Shown: positions 7,166 through 16,496 of the stretch, one piece after another | Layout of the letters: each line of letters opens with the position of its first letter | Numbering within the stretch: position 1 is the first letter of the stretch | From: Ruminococcus sp. | Lineage (GTDB): Bacteria > Bacillota > Clostridia > Oscillospirales > Ruminococcaceae | Assembly (NCBI GenBank): GCA_023665505.1 | Contig: JAMPDU010000002.1 | Location: forward strand, 1 to 62,747 | Direction: 5' to 3' | DNA length: 62,747 nt | Made by a program: the position numbers and the translations under genes | Notes under the pieces: generated by a model | The model's input: the letters and a program-made list of their open reading frames with translations, nothing else | Databases searched by the model: none | What the model was told of the DNA's origin: nothing

Positions 7166-8590
7166 ATGAGAAAAACCAAAATCGTCTGCACCATAGGTCC
7201 TGCCACCGACGACGACAATATCATGCGGGAAATGATGCTCGCCGGCATGAACGTGGCGCGGTTCAACTTCTCCCACGGCGACTATGAGGTGCACAAACGC
7301 CGCTTTGAACAGGTCTGCCGCCTCCGTAAAGAGCTGGGGCTGCCCGTCGCCACTATGCTGGACACCAAAGGTCCCGAAATCCGTCTCGGCAAATTCGCCG
7401 ACGGCAAGCCCGTTGAGATAAAAGACGGCGACCTCTTCACCCTCACCACCGAGGATATTCCCTGCACCGCCGAGCGCGCCTCCATCACTTTTAAGGGACT
7501 TCCCGCCGATATTTCCGTGGGCACGGCTATTCTCATCAACGACGGCGTTATCGAGCTGAAAGCCGAAAAAATTACCGCTGCGGACATCGTGTGCCGCGTG
7601 ATTTCGGGAGGAACGGTCTCCGACAACAAAGGCATAAACGTCCCCGGGGTGGAGCTTTCAATGCCCTATCTTTCCGAGCGGGACATGAGCGACCTCGAAT
7701 TCGGCTCAAAGCTTGGGTTTGACTTTATCGCCGCCTCTTTTGTACGCTCTTCGGCGGACATAAATTACATGAAAAAATTTACCAAAAGCCTTGGCTGGAG
7801 TACCCCCCGCATAATCGCCAAAATCGAGAATATGGACGGCGTAAACAACATCGACGAAATTATCGACGCCGCCGACGGAATTATGGTCGCCCGGGGCGAC
7901 ATGGGCGTGGAGATACCCTTTGAGCAAATCCCCGCCATTCAAAAGGAAATTATTGCCAAAGGATATATGGCTGGAAAACAGGTCATCACCGCCACCCAAA
8001 TGCTGGAGTCTATGATAACCAACCCACGCCCCACCCGCGCCGAAATTACCGACGTGGCAAACGCCATTTACGACGGCACGTCCGCCATAATGCTTTCGGG
8101 CGAGACCGCCGCGGGCAAGCACCCTGTCGAGGCGGTGCGCACAATGGCTCTTATCGCCGAAACCACCGAGCAGGACGTTAACTACATCAGCCGCCTTTCA
8201 AAGAAACCCATTTCCACGGTTAAGAACATGACAAACGCCATTTCCCACGCCGCCGTCACCACCGCCAACGACATCGAGGCGAAAGCTATAGTGACGGTTA
8301 CGAAGTCGGGAACGACCGCAAGACACCTGTCGAAATTCCGCCCGTCCTGCATGATAATCGGCTGTACCCCAAGCGAAACGGTGCTGCGGCAGATGAGCAT
8401 GAGCTGGGGCGTTTACCCCGTTTTAATGGACGAAAAAGACAACACCGACGAGCTTTTCGACAGCGCCATAGTTGCCGCCGAAAAGAGCGGACTTGTGGCA
8501 AAGGGCGACCTTGTGGTGCTGACGGCGGGAATTCCGCTGGGCGTCGCGGGGAACACGAATATGCTGAAAGTCGCGGCGGTTGCGGAGTAA
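7166..8590 (+). CDS. pyk: Pyruvate kinase
   Basis: Final ATP-forming step of glycolysis (phosphoenolpyruvate to pyruvate). It is 474 residues, the length of forms without the extra C-terminal PEP-utiliser-like domain. It has RKTKIVCTIGPA at the N-terminus, NFSHGDYE, the active-site block IAKIENMDG, ARGDMGVEIPFEQ, and TATQMLESMI followed by the allosteric C-domain. The ATG at 7166 is used because AAAGGA (7151-7156) is well placed for it and too close to the ATG at 7157. Single-gene unit with its own promoter and terminator. Confidence 0.97.
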   Translation: MRKTKIVCTIGPATDDDNIMREMMLAGMNVARFNFSHGDYEVHKRRFEQVCRLRKELGLPVATMLDTKGPEIRLGKFADGKPVEIKDGDLFTLTTEDIPCTAERASITFKGLPADISVGTAILINDGVIELKAEKITAADIVCRVISGGTVSDNKGINVPGVELSMPYLSERDMSDLEFGSKLGFDFIAASFVRSSADINYMKKFTKSLGWSTPRIIAKIENMDGVNNIDEIIDAADGIMVARGDMGVEIPFEQIPAIQKEIIAKGYMAGKQVITATQMLESMITNPRPTRAEITDVANAIYDGTSAIMLSGETAAGKHPVEAVRTMALIAETTEQDVNYISRLSKKPISTVKNMTNAISHAAVTTANDIEAKAIVTVTKSGTTARHLSKFRPSCMIIGCTPSETVLRQMSMSWGVYPVLMDEKDNTDELFDSAIVAAEKSGLVAKGDLVVLTAGIPLGVAGNTNMLKVAAVAE

Positions 8591-8663
8591 TATTAGGCGT
8601 ACTTTGCCGGCAAGGGCAGCTTTCTCCCATGAAATTTATTTCTTAAATTCGGTTATAAAATAA

Positions 8664-8692
8664 AAAATGTACCCAATTTTAGGGTACATTTT
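8664..8692 (+). terminator. Rho-independent terminator after pyk
   Basis: A perfect 11-bp stem AAAATGTACCC/GGGTACATTTT with a 7-base loop followed by T-rich sequence. The A-rich 5' arm also lets it work for the convergent fic gene. Confidence 0.85.
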
Positions 8693-8724
8693 TATTGCGT
8701 GCGGCAGCTCTTTATAAAAAATCG

Positions 8725-9483
8725 CTATTTTCGGTTTTTTTCGTTTCTCAGTATCTGCTTTTCCCAAGTTTTCTCCGTCTGTCGCTTTAAGAAATCCCGC
8801 AGCGGGTCAAGTTCCTGACTTAAATCCCAAGCCTCCAGCGCAGCGTAATATTCCTTTCTGTCCTCCTCGTGGATTGTAATTGGCGGGTGGTTATGCCTTA
8901 CCAAAAAATAATTCATAGCAAGCCGCCCCACCCTGCCGTTGCCGTCGGCGAACGGGTGAATGTTTTCAAATTTCGCGTGGAAATACGCCGCCGCCGTGAG
9001 CGCGTCCTTATTTTGAATGTCACGCAGCTCCTCAAGCAGCTCGGAAATTTCCTCATGCACGTCCTCGGGCGCCGCTCCGACTTCCTCCCTGCCCGTAACA
9101 TAGTCGTGACGTTTGTACTCCCCGGGGCGTTCCCCTAACTGCCACCGCCTTTCGTCATAGGTGTTCTGGGTCAGACAGCTTTGCAGTTCTTTCAAAAAAT
9201 CCTCGTCAAGAGGACGTTTCTCGTTAAACGCCGTCAAAAACAGCTCGTTGGCGGCTTTGGCGTTTCTGATTTCAAACAGGGTGCGCAAGTCCCCCGTGTA
9301 GGACGTTACGCCGTCGTGCTCAAAAATTTCCCGCGTGTCGTTGTAGGTGATTTTGTCGTTTTCGATTTTCCCCGAATTGTATGCAAAAGCTATGCTGTGA
9401 CCGTTTAAAGCCTCCGCCAGTTCCGCGTCGGCTGCAATATTTTTCCTCTGCCACAATTCAACTGCATTTTCATATTGACCCAT
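8725..9483 (-). CDS. Fic family protein with N-terminal inhibitory motif
   Basis: A 252-residue Fic domain protein, which typically transfers AMP to target proteins. The catalytic motif HPFADGNGRVGR is intact (HxFx(D/E)GNGRxxR). The N-terminal helix has NSGKIEN, matching the (S/T)xxxE(G/N) inhibitory motif that blocks ATP in class II Fic proteins, so activity is probably self-restrained. The start is ATG 9483, nine bases after AAAGGA; an upstream ATG overlaps that site. A TTGATT-17-TATACT promoter lies at 9514-9542. No separate antitoxin gene is adjacent. Confidence 0.9.
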   Translation of the reverse strand: MGQYENAVELWQRKNIAADAELAEALNGHSIAFAYNSGKIENDKITYNDTREIFEHDGVTSYTGDLRTLFEIRNAKAANELFLTAFNEKRPLDEDFLKELQSCLTQNTYDERRWQLGERPGEYKRHDYVTGREEVGAAPEDVHEEISELLEELRDIQNKDALTAAAYFHAKFENIHPFADGNGRVGRLAMNYFLVRHNHPPITIHEEDRKEYYAALEAWDLSQELDPLRDFLKRQTEKTWEKQILRNEKNRK

Positions 9484-9513
9484 ATGAATCATTCCTTTAA
9501 GTGTATTTATTTT

Positions 9514-9542
9514 AGTATATCATCTTTTCGGGGAAAAATCAA
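9514..9542 (-). promoter_or_regulatory. Sigma-A promoter of the fic gene
   Basis: TTGATT (9537-9542), 17-bp spacer, TATACT (9514-9519). Confidence 0.7.
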
Positions 9543-9560
9543 TACGCGCGTGCCGCCTCT

Positions 9561-9615
9561 AAAAAATAAGAAGTAAGAAACTCACCGCAAAAAAATTTCT
9601 TACTTCTTATTTTTT
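9561..9615 (-). terminator. Terminator of the flagellar operon
   Basis: A perfect 20-bp inverted repeat (9561-9580 with 9596-9615) with a 15-base loop. On the minus strand it ends in a T-rich run right after the cheD stop. The arms contain the aagaagtaaga heptamer-type motif. Confidence 0.85.
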
Positions 9616-10090
9616 AAACAAATTTAGTCGGTTTCATAGCCGCGCGGATTTCCATTTTTCCGTCGTCTCCGTGGAAAACCACCGTCCGTCCGAAATCCGC
9701 TCCCGTCTCCTCGGCGATTATCCTTATCCGATAGGAGGCGAGAACCTTTTTCACCGCCGCTACGTTCCTTTCGCCTATGTTAAACATCGCCGACGAGTTG
9801 CCTTTAAACATCTGCGCGCCGCCTGCGATTTTCGCCGTCAGCCTGGACTGTACCGCTCCCGCCTGACTCATCATCTGAACAAGTTCCGCAATGCCCGTGT
9901 CGGCGTATCTGCGTTTATTGTCCGCGCCGCCGCCCGCCTCAGTACTCAAAGGCAGCATTATATGCGCAAGACCCGCAATTTTTCTGTCGCTGTCGTAAAG
10001 ACAAATTCCAACGCACGACCCCAAAGCGTATGTAATCAGTGAGTCGGGCGATTTGACGACGTTTAAGTCTGCAATACCCACCGTTACCAT
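9614..10090 (-). CDS. cheD: Chemoreceptor glutamine deamidase CheD
   Basis: Deamidates glutamines on chemoreceptors and stimulates CheC. It is 158 residues. The catalytic Cys lies in ALGSCVGICLYD and the His in GLAHIMLP; GERNVAAVKKVL and the closing TGADFGRTVVF strand are also typical. It is the last gene of the flagellar operon, and its ATG overlaps the cheC stop (TAATG), implying translational coupling. No receptor, CheA, CheW, CheR or CheB gene lies in the window. Confidence 0.95.
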   Translation of the reverse strand: MVTVGIADLNVVKSPDSLITYALGSCVGICLYDSDRKIAGLAHIMLPLSTEAGGGADNKRRYADTGIAELVQMMSQAGAVQSRLTAKIAGGAQMFKGNSSAMFNIGERNVAAVKKVLASYRIRIIAEETGADFGRTVVFHGDDGKMEIRAAMKPTKFV

Positions 10091-10713
10091 TATACACTCA
10101 CTCCCAGCTTTTCAAAAAGAGTTTCAAGCGACGAAAGTTCGGGAACAAGTATCATATTGCTTTTAACTTCGCTGTTGTCGATCACGAACCTGTCGTCTAT
10201 AAACAGAACCTTGTCTCCAACCTGCGCGAATTCGATGGCGGGCACGCTCAAAATCGCTCCCACCATATCCACCGTAAGCGTGGGGACGGATATATCTATC
10301 ACCATTCCCGTCAGGGACGCAAGGGCGTTCATGTACGAGGCAGCCATTATGTTGCCCACCTCTTGAATGACCGACTTCTCCATATCGTTCATATTGTAAA
10401 GGTCCTCGATCTCCGTGCCGAAAAGGGCTTTCGTCATCTTGCTGGCAAAGGACTGTTCCAAAACGTACAAAATCATTCCCGTAATATCGCCTTTGATACC
10501 AACGAGCATTCCTATCGCCACGTTTTCGGGACCGCCCAAAAAGTTCACCGTCTCGCTGAAGTCCAGCAGCTTTACCGACGGCACGGTTATATCCGTCGTC
10601 ACCTGCAAAAATTCCGCCAGCGAGCTTGCCGCGTTGCCCGAGCCGATGTTGCCGATTTCTTTCAGCACGTCAAGGTGCATATCCTGCAATTCGCTTACAT
10701 TATTTAATGACAT
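10090..10713 (-). CDS. cheC: CheY-P phosphatase CheC
   Basis: Removes phosphate from CheY-P and binds CheD. It is 207 residues with two copies of the phosphatase motif: DVLKEIGNIGSGNA with a downstream TVP, and SVIQEVGNIMAASYMNA with a downstream SVP. Each has the Glu and Asn needed for catalysis. The start is ATG 10713, behind AAAGGAG; the frame extends six codons further without better support. It overlaps cheD by one base. The gap upstream (10714-10838) carries a GC-rich repeat. Confidence 0.95.
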   Translation of the reverse strand: MSLNNVSELQDMHLDVLKEIGNIGSGNAASSLAEFLQVTTDITVPSVKLLDFSETVNFLGGPENVAIGMLVGIKGDITGMILYVLEQSFASKMTKALFGTEIEDLYNMNDMEKSVIQEVGNIMAASYMNALASLTGMVIDISVPTLTVDMVGAILSVPAIEFAQVGDKVLFIDDRFVIDNSEVKSNMILVPELSSLETLFEKLGVSV

Positions 10714-10781
10714 ACTGCAATCTCCTTTCATTAAAATTTTTCAGTATGATTAAGGTTTATTAAAACTATATCAATCCGTTC

Positions 10782-10811
10782 GCAGGGGCGGGACGTGAAA
10801 CCCGTCCCCCA
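10782..10811. repeat. REP-like palindrome inside the operon
   Basis: GGGACGTGAAACCCGTCCC and flanks, a variant of the GC-rich repeat, between a rod/hook-family gene and cheC. Confidence 0.5.
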
Positions 10812-10838
10812 AATATTCAGAGGACTGCTTAATTAAGG

Positions 10839-11573
10839 CTAATTCCTCAGATTATTCACAATACCCTGAAGTTCGTCGTGGGTCTTTACCATGTTTATGT
10901 TGAGCTGATAGGCTCTTTGGTACTCGATTACCTTTGACATCTCGTTCGCCACGCTTGTGGAGGACGCCTCAAGATACCCCTCTTTTTTCGTCGCCAGCGG
11001 GTCGACTATAGCCGCGCCGCTTGACGCCGTTTCGATGAAATAGTTGTCGCCTATCTGGTCGAGACCGTAGGGGTTGTCAAAGCGGTACACGCCTATCTGC
11101 TCGGTAAGGGTCGAAAAGTCAATCTCCTGCGACTCCTCGTCAAGGAACGGTATCGTTATCCTGTTCCCCTCATAGTCGAGAACATACGCGCCTTCCTCGT
11201 TGCAAAGCTCCCACACGCCCTCCTGGGTTTCCGTCATGTAAAACGCGCCGTCCTTTGTGTAGGTTGTGATACCCTCCGGAGTTGCGCAGGCGAAAAATCC
11301 CTCGTCGAGAGCCGCCCAGTCCATTTTTCTGCCCGTTGAGCGGATTTGGGACTGCTCGAACATCATATCGGTTTTCTGCACCCTCATGCCGTGACCGAAC
11401 TGGGTTTCCTCGTTGTCGTTGTTGCGTTCGGTGTAGATAAGGTCGGCAAAGGAGGGTCTGCTCGCCTTAAAGCCGTTGGTATTGACGTTTGCGAGGTTAT
11501 TGCCCGTTATGTCCATAGCCATTTGGAAATGTATTACGGCGGACGCCGCTGAGTAGTAACCTATTTTACCCAT
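10839..11573 (-). CDS. flgG: Flagellar rod/hook-basal body protein (FlgG family)
   Basis: An axial protein of the rod, exported through the flagellar export gate. It is 244 residues with the N-terminal rod signature (ITGNNLANVNTNGFK) and the C-terminal coiled-coil block (NEMSKVIEYQRAYQLNINMV). It is the second of two adjacent FlgF/FlgG-like genes after the sigma factor gene, an arrangement seen in clostridia. Which is proximal (FlgF) and which distal (FlgG) rod cannot be fixed from sequence alone. Start ATG 11573 follows AAAGGAAA. Confidence 0.88.
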   Translation of the reverse strand: MGKIGYYSAASAVIHFQMAMDITGNNLANVNTNGFKASRPSFADLIYTERNNDNEETQFGHGMRVQKTDMMFEQSQIRSTGRKMDWAALDEGFFACATPEGITTYTKDGAFYMTETQEGVWELCNEEGAYVLDYEGNRITIPFLDEESQEIDFSTLTEQIGVYRFDNPYGLDQIGDNYFIETASSGAAIVDPLATKKEGYLEASSTSVANEMSKVIEYQRAYQLNINMVKTHDELQGIVNNLRN

Positions 11574-11617
11574 AGTAAATTTCCTTTCTTATTTAACATT
11601 TGGTAAATTTATTTAAA

Positions 11618-12376
11618 CTAATTTATCTGACAAAGATTTACAGCCATTTGGTTAATGCTGTCGGCGATTTTAAGTCCCGAGCTGCACGCGGTGAAAACCT
11701 GCTGCGCGTCCATAGCCCGAATGGTTTCCTCCGCCACGTTCACGTTGGAACGCTCATACCAGCCCTGTCTCACCTGATAGATAGCGTCCGCGGGAATGTT
11801 CCCTATCGGCGTGTCCTCATAGGGACGCATAAGATTGTCGTCCACCTTTTCGACGTCAACCTCGGGGTCGAGGAACGACAGACCCAGATTGATAGTCCTG
11901 CCGTCGGCGGTGGTAATCTCGCCGAAACGGTCGACAATAATGTCCGCCGAATTGTTAAGCTGAATACGCTCGCCGTTTTCGTCGAGGACGTACCCCGTAG
12001 TGCCGAGCGTGAGGAAACCCTCGCCGTTTATGGTAAACTGACCGTTCCTGCTCAAAAGCCGCTCGCCGGTACGTCTCTCCTCGATATTGAAGTAAACGTT
12101 GCCCACCAGCGCCATATCAAGCCGGGACTGGGTGTTCTCCATAGTACCCTGCTCAAGGTTGGTGTCGGTGACCTCGATGGTGCGGTAGCTGATGTTTCCC
12201 GTTTCGCTCCTCCTGCCGTTTCTCATCAGCAGCAGCTTTTCCTCGAAAGTTGTGGGGATAGCCTCGTCCGACTTATAGCCCGCCGTCTTGGCGTTGGCAA
12301 GGTTATTGGTGATGACGTTAAGTATCCTCTGCTCGTTGATAATGCCGTTTGCGGCGGTGTAGTAACCTCTTAACAT
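11618..12376 (-). CDS. flgF: Flagellar rod protein (FlgF/FlgG family)
   Basis: A 252-residue axial protein with the rod N-terminal motif (VITNNLANAKTAGYK) and a C-terminal helix (RAMDAQQVFTACSSGLKIAD). The ATG at 12376 begins MLRGYYTAANG, the usual family start, with AAAGGAA upstream. The frame stays open to 12622 inside the sigma gene, but that extension has no family likeness. It is probably the proximal-rod member of the pair; the symbol is tentative. Confidence 0.85.
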   Translation of the reverse strand: MLRGYYTAANGIINEQRILNVITNNLANAKTAGYKSDEAIPTTFEEKLLLMRNGRRSETGNISYRTIEVTDTNLEQGTMENTQSRLDMALVGNVYFNIEERRTGERLLSRNGQFTINGEGFLTLGTTGYVLDENGERIQLNNSADIIVDRFGEITTADGRTINLGLSFLDPEVDVEKVDDNLMRPYEDTPIGNIPADAIYQVRQGWYERSNVNVAEETIRAMDAQQVFTACSSGLKIADSINQMAVNLCQIN

Positions 12377-12390
12377 AAGCACGTTCCTTT

Positions 12391-13155
12391 CTATTGGTTT
12401 ACATAGTCTTTCATAAATTTTTTCATTTTTGAGACCGCGTGCCCGTGTATCTGGCACACGCGCCCCTCCGACACGTCCATGACCTTTGCGATGTCGGCAA
12501 ACCGCAGTTTTTCGTAATAATAAAGGGTAATGACAAGCCTTTCCTTTTCCTTGAGGGACTTTATCGCCTCGGCAAGGTACTTCATTTTCTCCTGCCTGTG
12601 AAGATTTGCCTCCGACGACCACATTCCGTCGTCGTCCGCGCCGTCGGGAATGTCAAACCCCGAGTTTGCAACCAAGTCCTCAAAAGAGAGGGTCTGGGCT
12701 GTCGCCGCCTGAGCGGTGTAGCTTTCAAACCTGTCGAGGGGCATATCCATATAAGCGGCTATTTCCCTTGCCTCAGGCTCTCTGTCAAGCGTACCGTAAA
12801 GCGCGGCGTAAGCGGCGTCGTAATCCTTTGCGAACCGTCTCACCGAGCGGGGCACAAAGTCCTGCCGCCTGATAAAATCTATTATCGAACCCCGCACCTT
12901 TATGGAGGCGTACGTCTCAAACTTTACGCCTTTTTGGGGGTCGAAACTGTCCACCGCGCCCATGAGGGCGATTGTCGCCTCGTTGATGATGTCGTCGGTT
13001 TCGGCGAATTTGAGGTACATATTTCTTGTGGAAAGCGCGGCGTACTTCACAATATCCATATACGCCATTATCACGCTGTTCCGCAGGGACTTGTCGCCGG
13101 TTTCCTTATATTTGAGAAGTAAGAGCGCGGCGTTTTCCTTATCGTTTTCAGCCAC
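12391..13155 (-). CDS. fliA: Flagellar sigma factor (sigma-28/SigD type)
   Basis: An RNA polymerase sigma factor expected to read late flagellar and chemotaxis promoters. It is 254 residues. Region 2 has YASIKVRGSIIDFIRRQDFVPRSVR (written here in part: YASIKVRGSIID, then FVPRSVR). Region 4 has SLKEKERLVITLYYYE and the helix-turn-helix AKVMDVSEGRVCQIH. The start is GTG 13155 five bases after GGGGGTG. It lies directly after flhA; the usual flhF and flhG are absent between them. Confidence 0.93.
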   Translation of the reverse strand: MAENDKENAALLLLKYKETGDKSLRNSVIMAYMDIVKYAALSTRNMYLKFAETDDIINEATIALMGAVDSFDPQKGVKFETYASIKVRGSIIDFIRRQDFVPRSVRRFAKDYDAAYAALYGTLDREPEAREIAAYMDMPLDRFESYTAQAATAQTLSFEDLVANSGFDIPDGADDDGMWSSEANLHRQEKMKYLAEAIKSLKEKERLVITLYYYEKLRFADIAKVMDVSEGRVCQIHGHAVSKMKKFMKDYVNQ

Positions 13156-13164
13156 AAGAGCACC

Positions 13165-13197
13165 CCCTATCGGAAGTAAGATGTAAGAGGCAAAGCA
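13165..13197. repeat. Heptamer repeat, GAGGTAA family
   Basis: Units gaagtaa gatgtaa gaggcaa in 7-bp phase, abutting the flhA stop codon and just upstream of the sigma gene. Confidence 0.55.
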
Positions 13198-15279
13198 TTA
13201 CGCCGTAGCCGCCGCTCCCTCCAGAGCGACGTTGCCCACCGCCTGTATCTGCACCGAGTTGTCTATCTCGCTGAACGAAAGCACGGTTATATTTGGTATA
13301 AACTGGTCGATAAGCTTTTTGAAGTAAATCCTCACAATTGGGGAAGTCAGCACGATAGGCATCGGCACGACTTCCTTTACCCTGTCTATCTGCTCGTTTA
13401 ACGCGGCGATAAGCACCTGAATGGTCTGAGGGTCCATGGCGAGGTAAGAGCCTTGCTCCGATTTTTTCACCGAGGAAACTATCTTGTTTTCCGTCTCGGT
13501 GTCGAGGGTGAGAACCCGTATCTGTCCGCCGTCCGAGAACCGCCTTGTAATCGTCCTCTTCAAAGCCTGACGTACGTACTCCGTGGTGATGTCGATGTCT
13601 TTCATATTGTGCTGGTTGTCGGCAATTGTTTCCAGTATCGTCTGCAAGTCCCTGATAGGCACGCCCTCTTTCAGCAGCAGGCAGAGCACCTTTTGCAGGT
13701 ACGCGGGAGAAACAATATTCGGCACTATATCCTCCACCAAAGTGGGATTTGTCTGTTTCAGCTTGTCGAGCATAGTCTTTACGTCCTGCCGTGAAAGCAG
13801 CTCGTGGGCGTAATTCTTGATAATCTCGGAAAGGTGGGTGATAATTACCGAAGTGGGGTCTATCAGCGTGTACCCCGCGATTTCCGCCTGTAACTTATTC
13901 TGCTCGGAAATCCACTTCGCGGGAATGTTGAACGCGGGTTCAACCGTGTCTATACCCTCCACCTCTTTTGTAACGCTGCCGCTGTCGAGGGCAAGGTAGT
14001 GATCCATAAGAATTTCGGCGTGGGCGACGATTTCGCCCTTTATCTTTATAACATACTGATTTGGGTTGATGTGCTGATTATCGGTCATCTGCACCGAGGG
14101 GAACACCATACCCATATCCATGGCAAACTGTTTTCTGAAAATTACCACGCGCTCGATAAGCGTGCCTCCCGAGCCTTCGTCCGCAAGGGGAATAAGGCTG
14201 TAGCCGAACTCCATTTCAATGGGCTTTACGTTAAGGAGCTTGTAAACGTTGTCTATATCTTTGTAGTACTCCATTTCGGAGAGAGCCGCCTTGTTTTCCT
14301 CCATTTCCCTTGCGGCGGAATCCGTCTCCGCGGCAAGCTGCTGCTGATTGCGCAGGAGAAGTATGCCCAGCGCAAGGAGCACCGCGCCCAGCACGATAAG
14401 CTGAATTTTCGGGAAACCCGGAATAAGCATCATTACCAGCATAACCGCCCCCGCGATAATAAGCACCAGCGGCTGGGAGGTAAACTGATTTTTGATGTCC
14501 ACGTTAAGGCTTTCCTCCGAGGCTGAACGGGTTACTATCATACCCATTGCCGTGGAGATAAGCAGCGCGGGGAGCTGTGAGCAAAGTCCGTCGCCCACCG
14601 TGGCGAGGGTGTAGGTGGTAAGAACGCTGTTAAACTCCATTCCCTCGAAAACAAGACCCACAACCGCGCCTCCCAGGAGGTTCACTATAGCCGCCACGAT
14701 AGAGAACGTAGCGTCGCCCTTAACGAATTTGGACGCACCGTCCATAGCTCCGAAAAAGTCGGATTCGCGCTGTATTTTGGAACGTCTTACTTTAGCCTCG
14801 TTCTCGTCGATGATACCCGAGTTAAGGTCGGCGTCGATAGCCATTTGCTTACCGGGCATGGCGTCCAGAGTAAACCTTGCCGTTACCTCGGCAACACGTT
14901 CCGCGCCCTTTGTGATGACTATCATTTGCACCACTGTAATAAGCACGAAAACTATAAAGCCTATGAGGGCGTTTCCCCCCATAACGAACTGCCCGAACGC
15001 GGCTACTATGTGTCCCGCGTTTCCTTGATTTGACAGTATCTGACGGGTTGAGGATATGTTAAGTCCCAGCCGAAAAATAGTGGTAATAAGCAGCATCGAC
15101 GGGAATATTGAAAATTGCAGGGGTTCATGTATGTACATGGTTATCAGCAGGATAACCAGCGACAACGCTATATTTACAACAAAAAGCATATCCAGCAGCC
15201 AGGTCGGCAGCGGTATGATTATCAGGAAAATCGCAAGGATAACGAATACCGTTACCATATTATTCATTACTTTTTTCAC
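13198..15279 (-). CDS. flhA: Flagellar export gate protein FlhA
   Basis: The major export-gate subunit. It is 693 residues: about eight membrane segments in the first 320 residues, then a cytoplasmic domain that docks chaperone-substrate complexes. The FHIPEP family block is present (PGKQMAIDADLNSG, then FVKGDATFSIVAAI). The GTG at 15279 follows GGAGG by about 12 bases; an ATG four codons in (15267) is an alternative start. It follows flhB by a short gap. Confidence 0.97.
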   Translation of the reverse strand: MKKVMNNMVTVFVILAIFLIIIPLPTWLLDMLFVVNIALSLVILLITMYIHEPLQFSIFPSMLLITTIFRLGLNISSTRQILSNQGNAGHIVAAFGQFVMGGNALIGFIVFVLITVVQMIVITKGAERVAEVTARFTLDAMPGKQMAIDADLNSGIIDENEAKVRRSKIQRESDFFGAMDGASKFVKGDATFSIVAAIVNLLGGAVVGLVFEGMEFNSVLTTYTLATVGDGLCSQLPALLISTAMGMIVTRSASEESLNVDIKNQFTSQPLVLIIAGAVMLVMMLIPGFPKIQLIVLGAVLLALGILLLRNQQQLAAETDSAAREMEENKAALSEMEYYKDIDNVYKLLNVKPIEMEFGYSLIPLADEGSGGTLIERVVIFRKQFAMDMGMVFPSVQMTDNQHINPNQYVIKIKGEIVAHAEILMDHYLALDSGSVTKEVEGIDTVEPAFNIPAKWISEQNKLQAEIAGYTLIDPTSVIITHLSEIIKNYAHELLSRQDVKTMLDKLKQTNPTLVEDIVPNIVSPAYLQKVLCLLLKEGVPIRDLQTILETIADNQHNMKDIDITTEYVRQALKRTITRRFSDGGQIRVLTLDTETENKIVSSVKKSEQGSYLAMDPQTIQVLIAALNEQIDRVKEVVPMPIVLTSPIVRIYFKKLIDQFIPNITVLSFSEIDNSVQIQAVGNVALEGAAATA

Positions 15280-15317
15280 GGTACGTATCTATCCTCCGTA
15301 TTCTGAAATTCTAAAAA

Positions 15318-16436
15318 TCAATAATTGGGGTAATTGGGCTGAACCTTTTGCAGACCTTTCGGCTTTCTGCCGCTCATGTCGTAGACGAACGCCAGCACCT
15401 GAGCTACCTCTTGGTAAAAACTGTAAGGTATCATTCTGCCCACGTCAACCTCTTTATAAAGACCTCTCGCGAGAGGGACGTTTTCAACGATTGCCACGCC
15501 GCTGTCCTCCGCCTTTTCGATAATTTTAAAAGCGAGATTGTCCGCGCCCTTTGCCACCACCACGGGGGCGGCGTCCTTGTCCTCGTCGTATTTTATCGCG
15601 ACGGCGAAGTGGGTCGGGTTTCTCACCACCACGTCCGCCGAGGGTACGTCCTGCATCATACGGCTCATAGCCATTTGCTGCTGTCTTTGACGGCGTTTGC
15701 TTTTGATTTGAGGGTCGCCCTCCATTTGCTTGTACTCTTCCTTGACTTCCTGCTTTGTCATTTTCATATCCTTGTCGAATTTGTATTTCTGGAAAAGAAA
15801 GTCGATAGCGGCGACAGCCACGAAAACCACGGCGATTTTCATGCAGATTGAGTAAATCGCGTCCATGGTGTACAGAAGTCCCGCGGACAATTCCATTTTG
15901 AAGAGCCTGGCGAAGTCGGGAACTCTCGAAACTATCTCATCGTATACAACCACAAATAGGATTATCAGCTTTACAAGCGATTTGGCAAGCTCGAACACCG
16001 ACGATACGGAAAACATCTTTTTTATTCCCTGAAAGGGATTGAGCTTGCTTAATTTAAACTGAAAGGATTTTTTTGAAAAGATAAATTTTGTCTGAATTCC
16101 CGTAACTATGACGGGCACAAGTATTGACGCCAGCAGTATGGGTCCCGCGATAAAGACCGTAGCCTTAAGTATTTCCAAAATAAGTTTTGTGGACACCCGC
16201 ATGCCGTCGAGGGTATAATTCTCCATTCCGCCGCCTGCGATGCCTATCCAGTAGGTAACAACGTCCGTGGCTGTGCGGTACATCAGCTTAGCCATAAGCC
16301 TGAGCATAAAGAACACCAGCAGTATAAACGCCGCCGTAACCACGTCCTTGCTCTGCATGACGTTGCCCTCTTTGCGCTGTTCACGCAGCTTATGGGGGGT
16401 AGCCTTTTCGGTTTTCTCGCCGCTGCTTTCGGGCAT
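15318..16436 (-). CDS. flhB: Flagellar export specificity switch FlhB
   Basis: An export-gate protein that changes substrate class from rod/hook to filament after self-cleavage. It is 372 residues: a charged N-terminus (GEKTEKATPHKLREQR), four membrane segments, and a cytoplasmic domain with the autocleavage motif NPTH (VVRNPTHFAVAIKY). It acts with the hook-length protein FliK encoded upstream in the same operon. The start ATG 16436 is 60 bases from the end of fliR. Confidence 0.97.
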   Translation of the reverse strand: MPESSGEKTEKATPHKLREQRKEGNVMQSKDVVTAAFILLVFFMLRLMAKLMYRTATDVVTYWIGIAGGGMENYTLDGMRVSTKLILEILKATVFIAGPILLASILVPVIVTGIQTKFIFSKKSFQFKLSKLNPFQGIKKMFSVSSVFELAKSLVKLIILFVVVYDEIVSRVPDFARLFKMELSAGLLYTMDAIYSICMKIAVVFVAVAAIDFLFQKYKFDKDMKMTKQEVKEEYKQMEGDPQIKSKRRQRQQQMAMSRMMQDVPSADVVVRNPTHFAVAIKYDEDKDAAPVVVAKGADNLAFKIIEKAEDSGVAIVENVPLARGLYKEVDVGRMIPYSFYQEVAQVLAFVYDMSGRKPKGLQKVQPNYPNY

Positions 16437-16496
16437 ATTCTTTCACCACCAATGCGGTCGTTATTTTTATTGCTGAAATATTTTTGAAACAGCCTG

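Noticed and set aside
11618..12622. Longer form of the first rod protein starting at 12622
   Set aside because: The extra N-terminus overlaps the sigma gene out of frame and has no family similarity; ATG 12376 has the ribosome site and canonical start.
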